In this document: positions 24,062 to 35,804 of the stretch, piece by piece
How the letters are laid out: every line of letters starts with the position of its first letter
Position numbering within the stretch: position 1 is the stretch's first letter
Source: Cylicocyclus nassatus
Taxonomy: Eukaryota > Nematoda > Chromadorea > Rhabditida > Strongylidae
Reading direction: 5' to 3'
NCBI GenBank assembly: GCA_958299035.1
Contig: CATQJL010000001.1
Coordinates: 33,890,780-33,954,779 of the forward strand
Length of the DNA: 64,000 nucleotides
Notes under the pieces: generated by a model
Databases searched by the model: none
What the model was told of the DNA's origin: nothing
The model's input: the letters and a program-made list of their open reading frames with translations, nothing else
Position numbers and translations under genes: made by a program

Positions 24062-24589
24062 TTAGTTTTCGGTCTGAAATATAAGGCTGGAAAGGAAAGA
24101 ATTTGTTTTTAACAGCAAAGAAACAAGACGAATTGAAAAAGAATGCTTTACTGTTCTTGTTTTCCTATTGTATTAGTCCTCTCGCTTTTGCTATGCGGTT
24201 CCCATTAAGTAGTGTTTCAAAATTCGCAACCTACTTGTTTTGTGGCTTTTATAGTGCATTCGTAAATAATTCCGTGTTTTGTTGCTTATTGCAGAGGTTG
24301 CTATGCATCGGCTTCTAGAATCTGTTCTTGAAAACATCGCCTAACCAGATTCTTTCTAACAAGCGCAATCGCATATTTTAGAAGTTAAAGCACACAGCAG
24401 CTCTTCACAGGCTTCTAGTGGTAATGCGCAGCTCAGGGTGGACTTTGCCCTTACGCTTTTCCACCTGAAACTAGATCCTCTCAGAGCTGGGATGTGTAGC
24501 GTAAAAAAAGCAGTCTTAAGTTTTATTCTGTGGATATCGAAGCTGAACAGCTCGCACAGAAATCATGGATCATATACTGAACTTAACCA

Positions 24590-24880
24590 CTATTGTGCGC
24601 AAATTGCATGTTTTGGACCGAGTGGAGGGGGGATGCGTGAAATTTCTAAAAGTTACTTACATGGCTACAAAAGTGTGCAAGTGACTTCCCTATACACTGT
24701 ACTTGTAACCAATTGTAACTTTCAAAACTTTTAAAAATATGATTTCGCCTTGTAAAAAAACAGAACAGCTGGGCGTGGCTCCCAAAAAATTTTTCGGAGT
24801 GGATAAGACCACGGACCTTTGATCGGAAAAAATTTCGTCCCTTCCCCCCCCCCTCGATATCCCTGCCAATTGCGTGTTAC
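24590..24880 (+). repeat. Dispersed repeat with C-tract end, copy 2
   Basis: Block B counterpart of 6940-7190, containing AAAAGTGTGCAAGTGACTTCC, TTGTAAAAAAA and a C10 tract at 24844-24853. Related to the copies at 48885-49072 and 49500-49795. Confidence 0.6.
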
Positions 24881-25125
24881 AAAAACGTCACTCACCATCT
24901 TCTCCGGCTCCTTAGGACCTTTCCCAATATCAAGAAAGAGGCTGCCAATTCCATTTTTTACTTTGACCAATTGTTGATGCCGGCAAGTGCTTCATACAAA
25001 AGAATCCAAATACTTGTTCAAGGTATCCATTATTGCGCAAAATGCAAGGAGCGAAGATAAGCGCTGTGAAGGCAGAGGTTTTATCCAAACCCTCATATTA
25101 AGATAATTCATCAGAAAAGGTCCAA

Positions 25126-25137
25126 TACTACACTTTT
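25126..25137 (+). repeat. RTE target-site duplication, left
   Basis: TACTACACTTTT, repeated exactly at 28471-28482 on the other side of the retrotransposon. Confidence 0.9.
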
Positions 25138-25566
25138 CCCCCACAATGGTCGGTCGCCTCATCGTGGCGTGGGGGTGACACTGGGTGTCGAACTGCGATG
25201 CACAGCCGAGTGTATGCTCTGGCAGGGCCTCCCAAGCTGTGAAGGAGTTCGACGTTTCCGGTTTCGGCCGGATGCCTAGCTAAGAACTGGCCACGCCAGA
25301 TCCTCCGCCGTCTGGCTTCTTCTGGTCGCTAGGCGGTCCCTCCCCGCTCCAAGCCCGGGGTCAGCGATCGCCCCGTGGAAATCAAGAGTAGGCCTAGTAA
25401 GCCACCTCTTGTAGGGGAACAAATTTTATTACTCAGACAGCAAGAAGATTTAGAAAAAACCCTGTACATCGGATCCCGCCTACGGCGCCGGGTGGTAGCA
25501 AGAACGATGTCAGGGTACTCAGGGCGCCTTTCGGATTGGACAAAAACGACACGTCTGCCCGGACGA

Positions 25567-26722
25567 CACGCCATGGAGACTGCCTCATGCTCTGCACCTA
25601 CAACGCCAGGACAGTCTCCACAAACGCCGACCTCCACGCTCTTCTCGAGCTGCAGAGCACATCAACTACCACATCATCGCTCTGCAGAAAACGAAGTCCA
25701 GGAAGAAGGACGTGCGACAGATGAGTGAAGGGACCCTCATCATTCGTGGTGAAAAGGTTCCATCACGAAACGTGGGAGGCGTCGGCTTTGTCGTCCACCC
25801 ATCTATCGTCCATCTTGTCGATTCGCACGAGATCCTATCACCTCGACTGGGCATCCTACGACTACGACCTCCACATCAGAAGACCATCAGCATCATCAAC
25901 TGCTATTCTCCAACATCAGTAGCTGACGAATCAGAACTAGATGCTTTCTACGAAGATGTGGAGGAGGTCGTCCGCAACGAAAAGTCCTTTTGTAAGTTTG
26001 TTGTGGGCGACTTCAACGCGAAAATCGGGATGCCACTGGAAAAGGAATATAGGATCGGGAAGTTTGGATATGGGCTCCGGAACGAAAACGGCAACCGTCT
26101 TGTTGGGCTTCTCTCCGCCGCACGACTTTTCCATGGAAATTCCATCTTTATGAAGAAAGAACATCGCCGGTGGACATGGGAATCGCCCAACGGAACGATC
26201 CACGCGGAGATCGACCACATTCTCACCAACCGAAGGAGCTTGCTCGATATCTCAGTAGTTCCATCCTTCTGCAGTGGTTCCGATCACCGCCTCCTTCGAG
26301 CGAAGGTACGATTCAGTCGAAGGCTGGAAAAGAAGGTCTGCCACAGTGCCGCAAGAAGGAAGAATGTCGTTTATGACGGTAACAGGCTGGAGGAGCTCAT
26401 ATCAAGTTGTGACTGGCCCATCGAGGAGGATCCAACGTACAACTACGACCGGCTTCTGAAAGGATTGCGAGCCTGCGGAGAGTGCGCCTCAGTGACTTCC
26501 GAGAAGAATGTTGAACGCGTTTCGAAGACCACCAAGGAAATGCTTGAAAGAAGAAGATTTCTGAGGCAGGATCCGAATGCAACCCATCTCGAGCGACTGA
26601 TAGCCAACGCCAGTTGCAGAACAGCTTTGCAGGAGGATCTCAGGAAGTACAGGCAAGCCAAGATACTGGAAGCAGCCGAAGGAAGACGAAGTCTCAAGAA
26701 GTGCCGAAAAGAACCTCTGTGA
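25567..26722 (+). pseudogene. RTE endonuclease domain, frameshifted
   Basis: Motifs in order: LCTYNART near 25590, LQKTK near 25682, [10 protein letters not shown] near 26000-26030, IDHILTNR near 26212 and SDHRLLRAK near 26280. These are the conserved segments of the exonuclease-endonuclease-phosphatase fold used for target nicking. In the second motif the normally glutamate QETK reads QKTK, so the metal-binding residue is lost in this copy. One base is missing near 25646, shifting frame between the first and second motifs. The frame stops at 26722, before the reverse transcriptase. Confidence 0.88.
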
Positions 26723-26747
26723 ATATCACGTACCGCTGGCTGCACTA

Positions 26748-28438
26748 TTGAACGAAGACGGGACTCCGACTTCTTCCCGATACAAGATGGAATCTATCGC
26801 GAAGAACTTCTATACCAACCTCTTCCGCTCATCAACACCCGTGCCGATGCCCGTTGTTCCCACTGGAGAAGTACCACCACGAATTCTACCTGCTGAAGTG
26901 CGCACAGCGATTCAGACCATGAAGACGTCCACGGCTCCAGGATCAGACCATCTTTCCGTCGAATTTCTGCGAGCTGGAGGACAACGTCTACACGAGATCC
27001 TCGCGTCGCACCTAACAACTTACCTTCAGAAGGAAAGGATACCCGACCAGTGGAGAACATCAAGAATCGTCCTTCTTTTCAAGAAGGGTGAACGGGAAGA
27101 CCTTCGGAACTACCGTCCAATATGCCTGCTGAGTGTGCTGTACAAGCTTTTCACGAAATTATCCTCGCTCGCATATCTAGGACACTGGATGAAGCCCAAC
27201 CCCAAGAACAAGCAGGATTTCGCAAAGGATTCAGCTGCATGGACCACATCCAGACGGTTTCGAGGGTCATAGAAGTCTGCCGGGAATACCGACTGCCTCT
27301 CGTCCTAACCTTTGTCGACTACGAGAAAGCCTTTGACAGCGTCGAAACCAAAGCCATCCTGTCTGCGCCAGTCGATCAAGGAGTGGACCCAGCTTACGAG
27401 AACGTTAGCCGACTGTTACAAGGACTGTACAACGACGATGCAGCTATTCCATCGCCCCCTGACCATCCCAATTGGGAAGGGGGTTCGACAAGGCGACACA
27501 ATTTCGCCGAAGCTGTTCACCGCGGCCTTGCAGTGGGTGATGAAGTCACTGGACTGGGACGAGAGAGGCATACGAGTTGATGGGAGATTCCTGTCGGACC
27601 TTCGTTTTGCGGACGATATCGTTCTCTTTTCAGGCAGTATCACTGAAGCAGAGACGATGCTGAAGGAACTGAACGAAGTAGGGACGAAGATCGGATTGCG
27701 AATCAATCGGAAGAAGACTCAGTTCATGAAGAACGCCCTTTGCGAAGATGCAGAAATGGAATTGGAAGGCACCCCTATCACGGAGACGTCTTCTTACGTG
27801 TATCTCGGACGTTCGATGAACATGGAGAACGATTGAGGGAAGAACTTAACAAGAGAAGAAGAGCAGCCTGGGCCGCCTTCGGGCCTCTGAGGGAAGCCAC
27901 CGACCAACTGACGGACCCGGAGCTTCTTGCCCACCTGTTCGACTCAACCGTTCTCCCGGCGCTCTGTTACGCAGCTGAGACTTGGGCTGACACCGTCGCC
28001 ACTTCGAAAGCTTTAAGGACTACCCACAGAGCGCTAGAGCGTAGTCTTCTGAAGATGACCCGACACAAACAACATCTCGTCGGACTTCGCAGTACGGATA
28101 TGAGGAGAATGTCCCGTCTTCGTGACCCAGCGGATTACGTTGCGAAAGCGAAGCATCGATGGGCCGGTCACATCATGAGAAGAACAGACGACAGATGGAC
28201 ACTAAGAACATCGGAGTGGATTCCTCGCGAAGCAAAACATCCCCGAGGAAGACCACCAACGAGATGGGCAGACGTGTTCGTGGAACGGATGGACCAGCTG
28301 AGAAATCAGCTGGAAACGATTTTTGCACCTGGAACTCGTGGACGCAGCCACCGGCGTCAGCCAAGAAGATCGTGGATGTCAGAAGCGAGGGACAGGGAGA
28401 AATGGAGACTTCTGAGTTGGGGCCCGCACGTCACGTGA
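26748..28438 (+). pseudogene. RTE reverse transcriptase and C-terminal region, frameshifted
   Basis: Pieces in three frames join to one polymerase. The fingers region has APGSDHLSVEFLRAGG near 26940. LVLTFVDYEKAFDSVE near 27300-27350 carries the first catalytic aspartate. GVRQGDTISPKLF is near 27485, and FADD at about 27608-27619 is the catalytic box. The C-terminal part (27740-28438) includes the conserved RLRDPADYVAKAKHRWAGHI segment and a GRPPTRWADVF motif. Frame changes near 27130-27300 and 27740-27836 make it non-functional. Its closest relative in the window is the antisense fragment at 2739-3534. Confidence 0.9.
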
Positions 28439-28470
28439 AGCCGGGCCATCTAAGTATCTAAGTAAGTAAG

Positions 28471-28482
28471 TACTACACTTTT
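28471..28482 (+). repeat. RTE target-site duplication, right
   Basis: TACTACACTTTT, identical to 25126-25137. Confidence 0.9.
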
Positions 28483-28484
28483 GC

Positions 28485-29330
28485 TATATCTCCTGATATT
28501 AAGCTCGCTTGTTTACTTGTGAAGCATATGAGTTGTGACGATCGAAATGTTTTCCTTGATTCAGCAAGTTAAACTTATTTTGAGGTAAACATTCTAGAGA
28601 GTTAAATACAGATAGGCAAAAGCTTAGCGAGTCTATTTTCGAAGTCTATTTTCTCTTTTTTGAACGGACCTTTGGTGTACGTATTACTTATTCCAAGATT
28701 TTCGTAACGCTGATATCTATGATTTGAATTTAATTAACGCAGTATTCTAACAAGTATAGTATTCTTGTAAGATATTGACGATGATGCCTAATTTTCTCTG
28801 GGACGACGCGATTTTGCACAGCACTTTCGGCGTGGAAAGGTTTTGTGGTTATTTACGAAATGAAAGGTTGCTTTGTAAACAGCTATGACCATTTTTGAAT
28901 GACGGAGTCTACATGTTCCAAGAGTGCAAAAAATTGGGAAAATATCAGTTTGTGGAAAAATGTTAGACCTACAAAAAATATGACTTTGCAACCGGTGTGG
29001 GCCACCAGTGGTCCACATCGTCCCTGGAAGCAGAAAGTGTTTGGGCCACCGGGTCCACATCGTCATAAGAACGTTAAAGCCAATATAGAAGTGCTTGAAC
29101 AACATTATTTACTTCGCAACCTAAGCTCACTTATGAACAGCTTCATAGTGACGTCATTGAGCAAACTCTTATAACATGTCTTCTATGAATTTGACGCGTC
29201 ACATTGAAATTTTAAATTTGAGCGGCTTCAAGAACACGCCGTGACGTTACGAAGAACGGCGCCACTGGAAAACGAACTTAAATCAAAGACTTCAACACTT
29301 TATCAACAGCGAACACTTTATTCGAATTCA
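28485..29330. other. Downstream region of B1; no gene
   Basis: Sequence between the RTE element and the B1 gene. It includes a short imperfect direct repeat on GGGCCACC...GGTCCACATCGTC at about 28998-29065. TGACGTCA-type palindromes near 29150 and 29240 also occur downstream of the other three paralogues. Whether these are regulatory or an old small element shared by all copies is unclear. Confidence 0.4.
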
Positions 29331-29424
29331 AATTTATTATACAAGTAGGTGTGTATACAAGGGTTCTTGATATGTACAGCACTATTTTACACGAAATTTG
29401 GTCACATTTTACAAGAGAAACTAG

Positions 29425-29852
29425 TTACGACCAGATCAGCCAACTTAGGAGACTTAGTAGTAACGAAAGGATGTGGCAGATGTAGCAATCATTCTAAAAA
29501 TAAAATCAATGATGAGAACAACATATGAGAAGAATACATGTTTTACAAAGATTTCGAAACTTACGTGGAACAATTCTTTGTCGAAGTCATCACAAAGTTG
29601 TACAAGTCGTGAAGCTACTCTTTTCGGTCGTTCGTCAACCACATCTGAAAGATGCTTGCATATATACAATTACACAATCATTGGCATTTACCTAAACTTA
29701 CAGTTCGCTGTTTCAAGGACATCGGCCTTATCGGAGAACGTGTGAACTGATGCGCAGGTAGCGGTAAAGCTGAAATTTGTTGAATCCGGTGGCGAAGATT
29801 TGGCATTGTGCCAAGCACACTTGAAATTACGCTTGTAATCCGTGACAAACAT
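29425..29852 (-). CDS. B1: egl-1-like BH3-only protein
   Basis: Three exons on the minus strand: 29702-29852, 29565-29644 and 29425-29493, with introns of 57 and 71 nt, all GTAAGT donors and TTTCAG/TTTTAG acceptors. The ATG follows CTTTCCAG directly, an SL trans-splice context. Product: 99 residues. Exon 2 gives RVASRLVQLCDDFDKELFH (residues 59-77), matching BH3: V60, L64, L67, small C68, invariant D69, F71. This resembles the EGL-1 core, which also has C-D-D-F-D as I recall. Exon 3 gives a tail (CHILSLLLSLLSWLIWS) suited to membrane anchoring. Expected role: binding a BCL-2/CED-9-type protein to trigger apoptosis. AATAAA sites lie at 29317-29322 and 29333-29338. Best-preserved member of the four; an alternative is a chance BH3-like helix in an unrelated small protein. 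Confidence 0.82.
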
Positions 29853-29917
29853 CTGGAAAGAAGTAGAATCATAAAGGAAATGTGAATGTCATCGTTACAT
29901 AGTAAAAATGGCGCGTC

Positions 29918-30035
29918 AGGCAATCGATATATTGATCGACTGACTTACGGCGGCAAGAAATGGCGTCTACCGCGCATCTCACTTACGATTGCGGCATTTT
30001 TACGCCTAAAGCGCTTTGCAGCGCCCACTTACCGT
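29918..30035 (-). promoter_or_regulatory. Conserved upstream block of B1
   Basis: AATCGATATATTGAT (29922-29936) and GCGCCCACTTACCG (30021-30034) repeat the A1 pattern at the same spacing before the ATG. Confidence 0.4.
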
Positions 30036-31662
30036 GACACGTGTGAACACGTTCATTGAAACGTTCACAGTTCCAATATAGAAAGAAGAAAGCGACTTTT
30101 TACCCGCTTTTGAATTGGAAGTTTCAGTATTGGACTATTTGGTATGTACCAGATTAGATTAGATTACCAGATCAGATCTTGCAAAAATCCAAATTTTATG
30201 ATCTTGCAAAAATTTAAATTTTGCAAATAACAAGGCCTTTGATAACTTCTATCAGATTGCATCGGAGATATGTTCAGTTGAACAAAATCTCTGCAGCATT
30301 CTAAGCGACATTTAGAGTTCAAAGGCTCGGGAGTACTGCAAGTGCGAGCTTTTCATCCCTCCTTGGCCATCTGAATGCGCCTTGTCCAGAGCAGTGTTTG
30401 AAAGGTCGAAAAAGTGATCGGCGTTTTTCGGCATTGGAGATCGCTGGAAGGGTTGGACGAGCGAATTCCGCCAAAAGAGGCGCGATTGGCTGCCTGAACC
30501 AATCAGCCAATTCCCCCGAAATCAGTGGTAGCTACAGTTTCCTGCAGCCAGTCGCTTTTTTTGTGGAAATCTCTTTTTCGGCCCCCTCACCAATCACCAT
30601 GGCCGGGAAACGCAATAAAAAAGCACTTCTTTGACTTTTCAAGCACATTCTTGGACTCAGCATAGGAAGCTGGAGTTGCAATTTCAGCCGCTGTGTTCAA
30701 CACCGTAATTTACTATCCAGTACGAATAAGCGAAATGCCAAACAAAATCGATTTGTGCTCACTTCCCTCCTGCTTTACGTGAAATCCTTTTCAACTTTTG
30801 CATAGCCGCTAATGAAGAATTTTGGTGGCCTAGACTTTCTCTTATGATTTATGTACGCTATATAAGTAAGCCCCAACTGATCAAAAACCCTTTAGGTGCT
30901 GTGTGGAAGTAGCTGATATTATTCGTCATAATTTTCGGTACGAAATCCTTAACAAGCACAATTTTCGCATATTGATAAATTAGTATTAGTCGAACAACAA
31001 CCGTTTTCTCCTTATTGATTTCATTCTGACCTGAGACCTTGGAAAAGGACTTAAGCAAAAAGCAAAAGCACAGATACCGCTTTGGAGCTTTTGCTAAACC
31101 ACCGACAGTTTTAAGCATCCAAGTTGCATACAAAAATAGGAGCTTCATATAAAACTACAAATCCTGAGCTGGAAAAAATTCTTCGTGCCCAAATCTTGTG
31201 ATTACCGTAGATCTATGGTTGAGGATAGTGAATCTCAGAACCAACTACTCTAGCTAAAAGCTCCAGCCTATTGTAATATTATGGTTCAAAAATACTGCAG
31301 TCGTAGAACCCTGCTTGCAAAATGCAAATGTGATGTTGTTGTCCAGTATTTGATGGATTTGAATTTTAAGTTAGCAGGACAATGACGTAAAGTTTGATGT
31401 TTAACAGAAAGATGATTTTTCTAATCCTTTAAAATGAGTTCAAAGAGACAACATGAATTACGCTGAATGGATGCCTCATCAGTTCAGTCGAGCGCTCGTA
31501 TAAGTAGAGAACACGACTTGAAAACGGCCGCCATCAATCATCACTGTGACCATGGTAATTTATGGACTGTAGACGGACCATTGTACGTCTTGTCATGAGT
31601 CAGCGAAAGAAGATTACGAAAGTACGAAAACTAGGACAGAATGGCCGTAAAGGCATCGTCAG

Positions 31663-31795
31663 AGGTAGGGGACTATATGTCGTAGAAAGTGGGAGGTCGC
31701 GCCGGACATCTGCAACAAATACACATTTCAATACATGCACAGGCTGAGTATCTGTTGCATTGTTCGAGCGAGACCCTCCCACTTTCTCTCTACCC
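31663..31795 (+). mobile_element. MULE-like MITE, block B copy
   Basis: Counterpart of 10453-10598 with GAAAGTGGGAGG and CCTCCCACTTTC inner ends, shortened to about 133 bp. The flanks CATCGTCAG and TATCGTTTG are decayed versions of the block A target-site duplication. Confidence 0.6.
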
Positions 31796-32284
31796 TATCG
31801 TTTGCTCAAAATAAAAACGATAATCGGTGAGATTACCATGTCATTTCTACAGATGTGTCTCCTTTTGCAACCTTTTTAAGAATACTTTACACATTCCAAT
31901 GCAGTACTTGATCTAGCGATTCCGTGCTACTAGAGTTATTTCGAAGGAGCAAATGAAAAGGAGTAAATCATTGCTTTTTAGCTTTGCCTTCTTATCACCA
32001 ATGCCCTTGCCAAATTGAAAGACATTATGCATTATATAAGTTGCATATGCTATAATTTGCTTTCTTTGGAAAGAAGTCATTACAACATATACATTTAGCA
32101 GCAAATACAGGGGTTTGCCAGATCTTCCCCGAGTTTTCTTTTCGAAAACCGATGCTGGCGAACCAAAGATATACGAAAAATTTCTCCTATTCTTTGGCCA
32201 ACTCTTTGTTTAGTTCTTTGTTTTGTAAATGATTTCGTCCTACATTCGTAGATGGAAATTATGGACTCTCTATTTAGAGCTCAC

Positions 32285-32553
32285 CACGTGGGTGGCTTTT
32301 TGAAAATGCCGAAATAACCGAAGTCTTTCTTGACTTTCGCAAAATTTCACGAATTTTACGATTTCACGATTTTTAATATTTTCCCTTTGACCCTAACCCA
32401 TAAAGGTAAAAATCCTCAAAGAACGAAACGTCGACTAAAAGAAAAAAAACATAACCTATGTTATGTTTTCGGTCACAAAAACGATATTCCCTTTGTTTTT
32501 TGTCCCAAAAACGATATCCAGCCTGCTTATCCTGTGCTGAGCTCTGGCCCTGT
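32285..32553 (+). mobile_element. Degenerate MITE of the AGGGCCCGGCAC family, block B only
   Basis: Interior shares GTCACAAAAACGATATTCC and CGTCGACTAAAAG with the elements at 12018 and 33712. The right end reads GTGCTGAGCTCTGGCCCTG; the left end is poorly preserved. Block A lacks it at the matching place near 11160. Confidence 0.45.
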
Positions 32554-33396
32554 TTTCCTTGAAATGTGTGCTCCGCAACTTTTTACCGTTAGGGAACTGA
32601 AACACAAGCCATATTTCTTCTTCATTCTTTCCTCAAGCTCAACTGGTTCCCACGCTTTTTTATGATTTGCCGTGTGATTCTGTGCAATATGAATATTTTG
32701 TGCTAGTAAAAGATCCAGCATGCTATTATGGTGCACTTCCTGTGAGCACTATAATTTTTGAAACAACTACCACTTTTGATTAGGATAAATCATTGCAAGG
32801 GAAGTTTCAAAATAGCAGACGCATGAATTATAAAAGTATGATATCTCGAGATTACTTACATTTTCATAAGTTATTTTACGTTCACAACTACTTTGCTTTT
32901 ATCTCTTTCATTATCATAAAATTCAGTTCTACTGTGACTGTTTTCAAATAAGTTTAGTAGAATGTGACATAAGCGAATCGGCTCGAAGCTGATACGGTAG
33001 CATCAAAGAATATTTGAGGTTTATCGTTTCCACACATTTATTTTGTCCATACGTAAGCTAAAGGGATAATATTCAAATAGCTTGTGGTTCCAAGCAAACT
33101 CTTTGACGGCATAACCATCCATCACGCGTTGGTATTCTGCTCTACTCTCGCCACAATTTTTGAATGAGCCCTTGTTTGTGAAATGCCATGTTTGTAAACC
33201 CTCCTTTTCCTTTGTATTCGAACACGTGCAAATGCAGTAAGAATTGAAAGCACTAATGTTGCCGCTGCTTATTGTCATCTTCTTGCAATTGCTCTGTATA
33301 CTTTAGTAAACAGCATTCAGCCTCACAAGTTTATAGTTGAGCGCGTTCATAAGTACATGTGTGTAAATCTGCTGCACATTGTCCCTTCACAGATGT

Positions 33397-33643
33397 ATCG
33401 TTTATTCGTTGACCGTAACGACTGCTGACCGCGCGGCGACCGCTGCGCGTGCATGATGTTTTCGTAGAAAAGATGAATAGAAAGAAAACAGAGGATTCTT
33501 CTCATCTTTATAATGTAGAAAAGAAACAAAGAATTCTTCTCATCTTAAGCCACGGTCCAACTTGTCACTTTTTCGCAAGTTTAGAAGGCACGCGTCGCAG
33601 TCGCCACGCGGTCGGCAGTCCGTACGGTCAACGAATGAACGAT
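33397..33643 (+). mobile_element. 247-bp TIR element with about 50-bp ends, block B only
   Basis: Left end ATCGTTTATTCGTTGACCGT continuing to about 33450; right end is its near-exact complement (33590-33643). The arms also share GACCGCGYGGCGACYGC. Block A runs through the site (near 11905) without it. No coding capacity; the two-base flank AT is repeated on both sides. Confidence 0.75.
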
Positions 33644-33711
33644 AAAAGTTGTTATGCACCAGCTCAAACATATATGCTCTGGCTAATTTTTCAAGTACGA
33701 GAAACGGAAGC

Positions 33712-33939
33712 AGGGCCTGGCACGAGTTCGTTTCTGGCTTCTTGAAAACGAAGCCTCTCCCCCTCCTGACTTTCGCAGAATTTTACGAATTTTCTTTTGA
33801 CCCTTATTGGGAACGTCGACTAGAATCCTAGATTTTGCTAGTTTTTGTGTTAATGCGGACCCACAAAAACAATACCCCTTCTGTTTTTTCGCTCCGAAAA
33901 GGTGTCCAGTCTGCTTTCAGATCAGTTGTGCCGGGCCCT
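33712..33939 (+). mobile_element. MITE of the AGGGCCCGGCAC family, block B
   Basis: Ends AGGGCCTGGCACGA and TGTGCCGGGCCCT are inverted repeats. It is the counterpart of 12018-12230, so it predates the duplication. Confidence 0.6.
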
Positions 33940-34239
33940 GGGCTCCGCTTCCGCAGAGCTGTTAGCTCATTCCGATCGTGCATCTCCACATAACATCCTG
34001 TACATTGCATGCGCAGGCACAGCTTATTAGCGAAAAATTGTCTCTTATTCCAGGCTTGCACATATTATTCCTATAGATTCCGATTCTCGCAGCAATGCTT
34101 TGCAATTCTCTAATGAAATATCCCTTTTTGTTGCGGATTTAATGGAACCGGAGCATGAGAATGAAAATCATATCAAAAAAATCTTTCCAGTCTTTTTCCG
34201 CCTCTTCCGCGTCAAAATCCAACCGCTTCTATAAAACTA

Positions 34240-34705
34240 TGTAACAAGGAAAGGATACCCCGTGACCGTGGCCATTAGGATGTTATGCACACCGTAAAAT
34301 GCGTCTCAGAACGCTGATACTGAAACTGTGCTCGATATCTGCGAAACGATCTTCTGAAGGAAGTTATGAACTTTTTCGTAGGAAAATTTGCGTACTTTTG
34401 GGTAGTTAAAATCACCAAACTCGTTCTAGGTTACCGTTTGAAGCTATTGAATGGAATTTTGAAAGGAATACTATTGTATTGTTTTTAACTAAATTATATT
34501 CAGCATTTGAGAAGGAAAGAAAAAATTTTATTGATGATTTTGACCCTCCGCAGTAGCGCAATTTATTTATGAAAAAATAATCATAACTCCATCATCGTTT
34601 CGCAGATATGGAAGACAGTTTTTGAATCAGCATTAAAAGGCGCGTCTTTGATATACAAGCATCATAAATGGCCACGGTCACCAAGTATCCTTCCCTTGTG
34701 AGAAG
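34240..34705 (+). mobile_element. About 460-bp TIR element with long inverted arms, block B only
   Basis: Arms of roughly 100 bp: left AAGGATACCCCGTGACCGTG, right complement AAGGATACTTGGTGACCGTG, both running on to ATATCTGCGAAACGAT. Block A has an empty site near 12535, where TATGAGACT is followed directly by GAAGCAC. No coding capacity. Confidence 0.72.
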
Positions 34706-35384
34706 CATCTTTATAGGTGCCAAAATCAGCTATCAATAGAAGCACTCGGTGAAACATTTGATGAGGTGCTTGTTTCTAAACGAAATCGAATTTGCAACGC
34801 ATAGAATGTGGTTGGCCAAAACGAAATTCTAACAGGGATATTCTATAATAACATACAGATTGTGCTTCCTATAATCAATGAAAAATAATTTTGGTTGAAT
34901 AACCTATTCATCGTCAAGTGTGGAGAGACGTGGTACCTCTTGTTGCTTATAAGTTAACTACCATAATTGCAACAACTTTTTTCAAAAATGTTATACTCTT
35001 ACCCTAATTTCATGAGTATAGAACGCGGATGATTTTATTTTCTAAAGTCGAAGAGCGAGCTCAGACAAGCCGAAGACTTCGCGATCAAAAAATATAAAGT
35101 GCTGCATATTACATGAGAGTATCGTGCGGCATAAGTCTCGTTTTCCGAAGTAGAGCGAGACGGCTGAGCGGCTCACTTGAAGAATCAAATAGGTGCGTCC
35201 TGTGCTCTGAAATTAGGGTGCATTTCTCCCTTAAACTGGCGATGCTATGCACTGTGTTCCCGCAGCATAAAATTATCAATGTATTTTACCACTTGTCAAG
35301 AGAAAGAAGGAGACCTTACGGCTTCATATTTTTTGACAATTTTATAGTTTAGCTCAGCTGCTGTTTTTTGGGTGCACCGGCGAT

Positions 35385-35395
35385 GGGGGGGGGGG
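35385..35395 (+). repeat. G11 homopolymer tract
   Basis: Counterpart of the G13 tract at 13020-13032 in block A. Confidence 0.9.
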
Positions 35396-35804
35396 AGAGG
35401 ACAGCATTACTTGAAGAAATCGCTGGTGGGCTTCACTTGTTCTACTGTGACGTCATCAGCCAGAACTGTCGCGCGCCCATTTTCAAATTTGACATGTCAA
35501 CTTTGGATTTGAAATTCCTGTTAGATCGAAAGGACGCCGTGACGTCACTGAAGAACGCTAAATGGTGAATGTTCACTACTAAGGACTTCTGCACCTTCTG
35601 TGAACAGACACTGCATATAAATATACAGCTTTAGTGAACGAGTATATTTTACAAGTATATTTTCTATTTACAACCTCCTATGTTTACAAGACTTATAATA
35701 AAACAGAAAGATTTCATAATTACATGTCTATGAAGAATGCACACTCTGCAAAATACAAATACATTTAAAATGAGGACAAAATTGAATATGACAGTTGTGC
35801 TCAA

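Larger units (their letters stand above)
25138..28470 (+). mobile_element. RTE-type non-LTR retrotransposon, nearly full length, inactive
   Basis: A 3333-bp element bounded by an exact 12-bp target-site duplication and ending in the tetranucleotide-like tail TAAGTATCTAAGTAAGTAAG. It encodes an apurinic-type endonuclease followed by reverse transcriptase, the order typical of the RTE clade, with no ORF1 or RNase H seen. The reading frame is broken at least four times (near 25646, 26722, 27130-27300 and 27740-27836). The matching site in block A (about 7445-7465) is empty, so the insertion came after the segmental duplication. Two older relatives are at 696-2482 and 2739-3534. Confidence 0.93.

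Noticed and set aside
29102..29260. TGACGTCA palindromes downstream of all four BH3-like genes as CREB sites
   Set aside because: They may equally be ends of a small old element that was duplicated with the genes; no evidence favours regulation.
30319..30510. Minus-strand frames upstream of B1 and A1 as 5' exons of the BH3-like genes
   Set aside because: The A and B versions diverge without codon pattern and contain CCAAT-type palindromes; a trans-splice acceptor already sits at the ATG of exon 1.
33021..33278. Minus-strand frame in block B near 33.1 kb as a conserved exon
   Set aside because: The matching stretch in block A has stops and indels that do not respect codons, so there is no sign of coding constraint.
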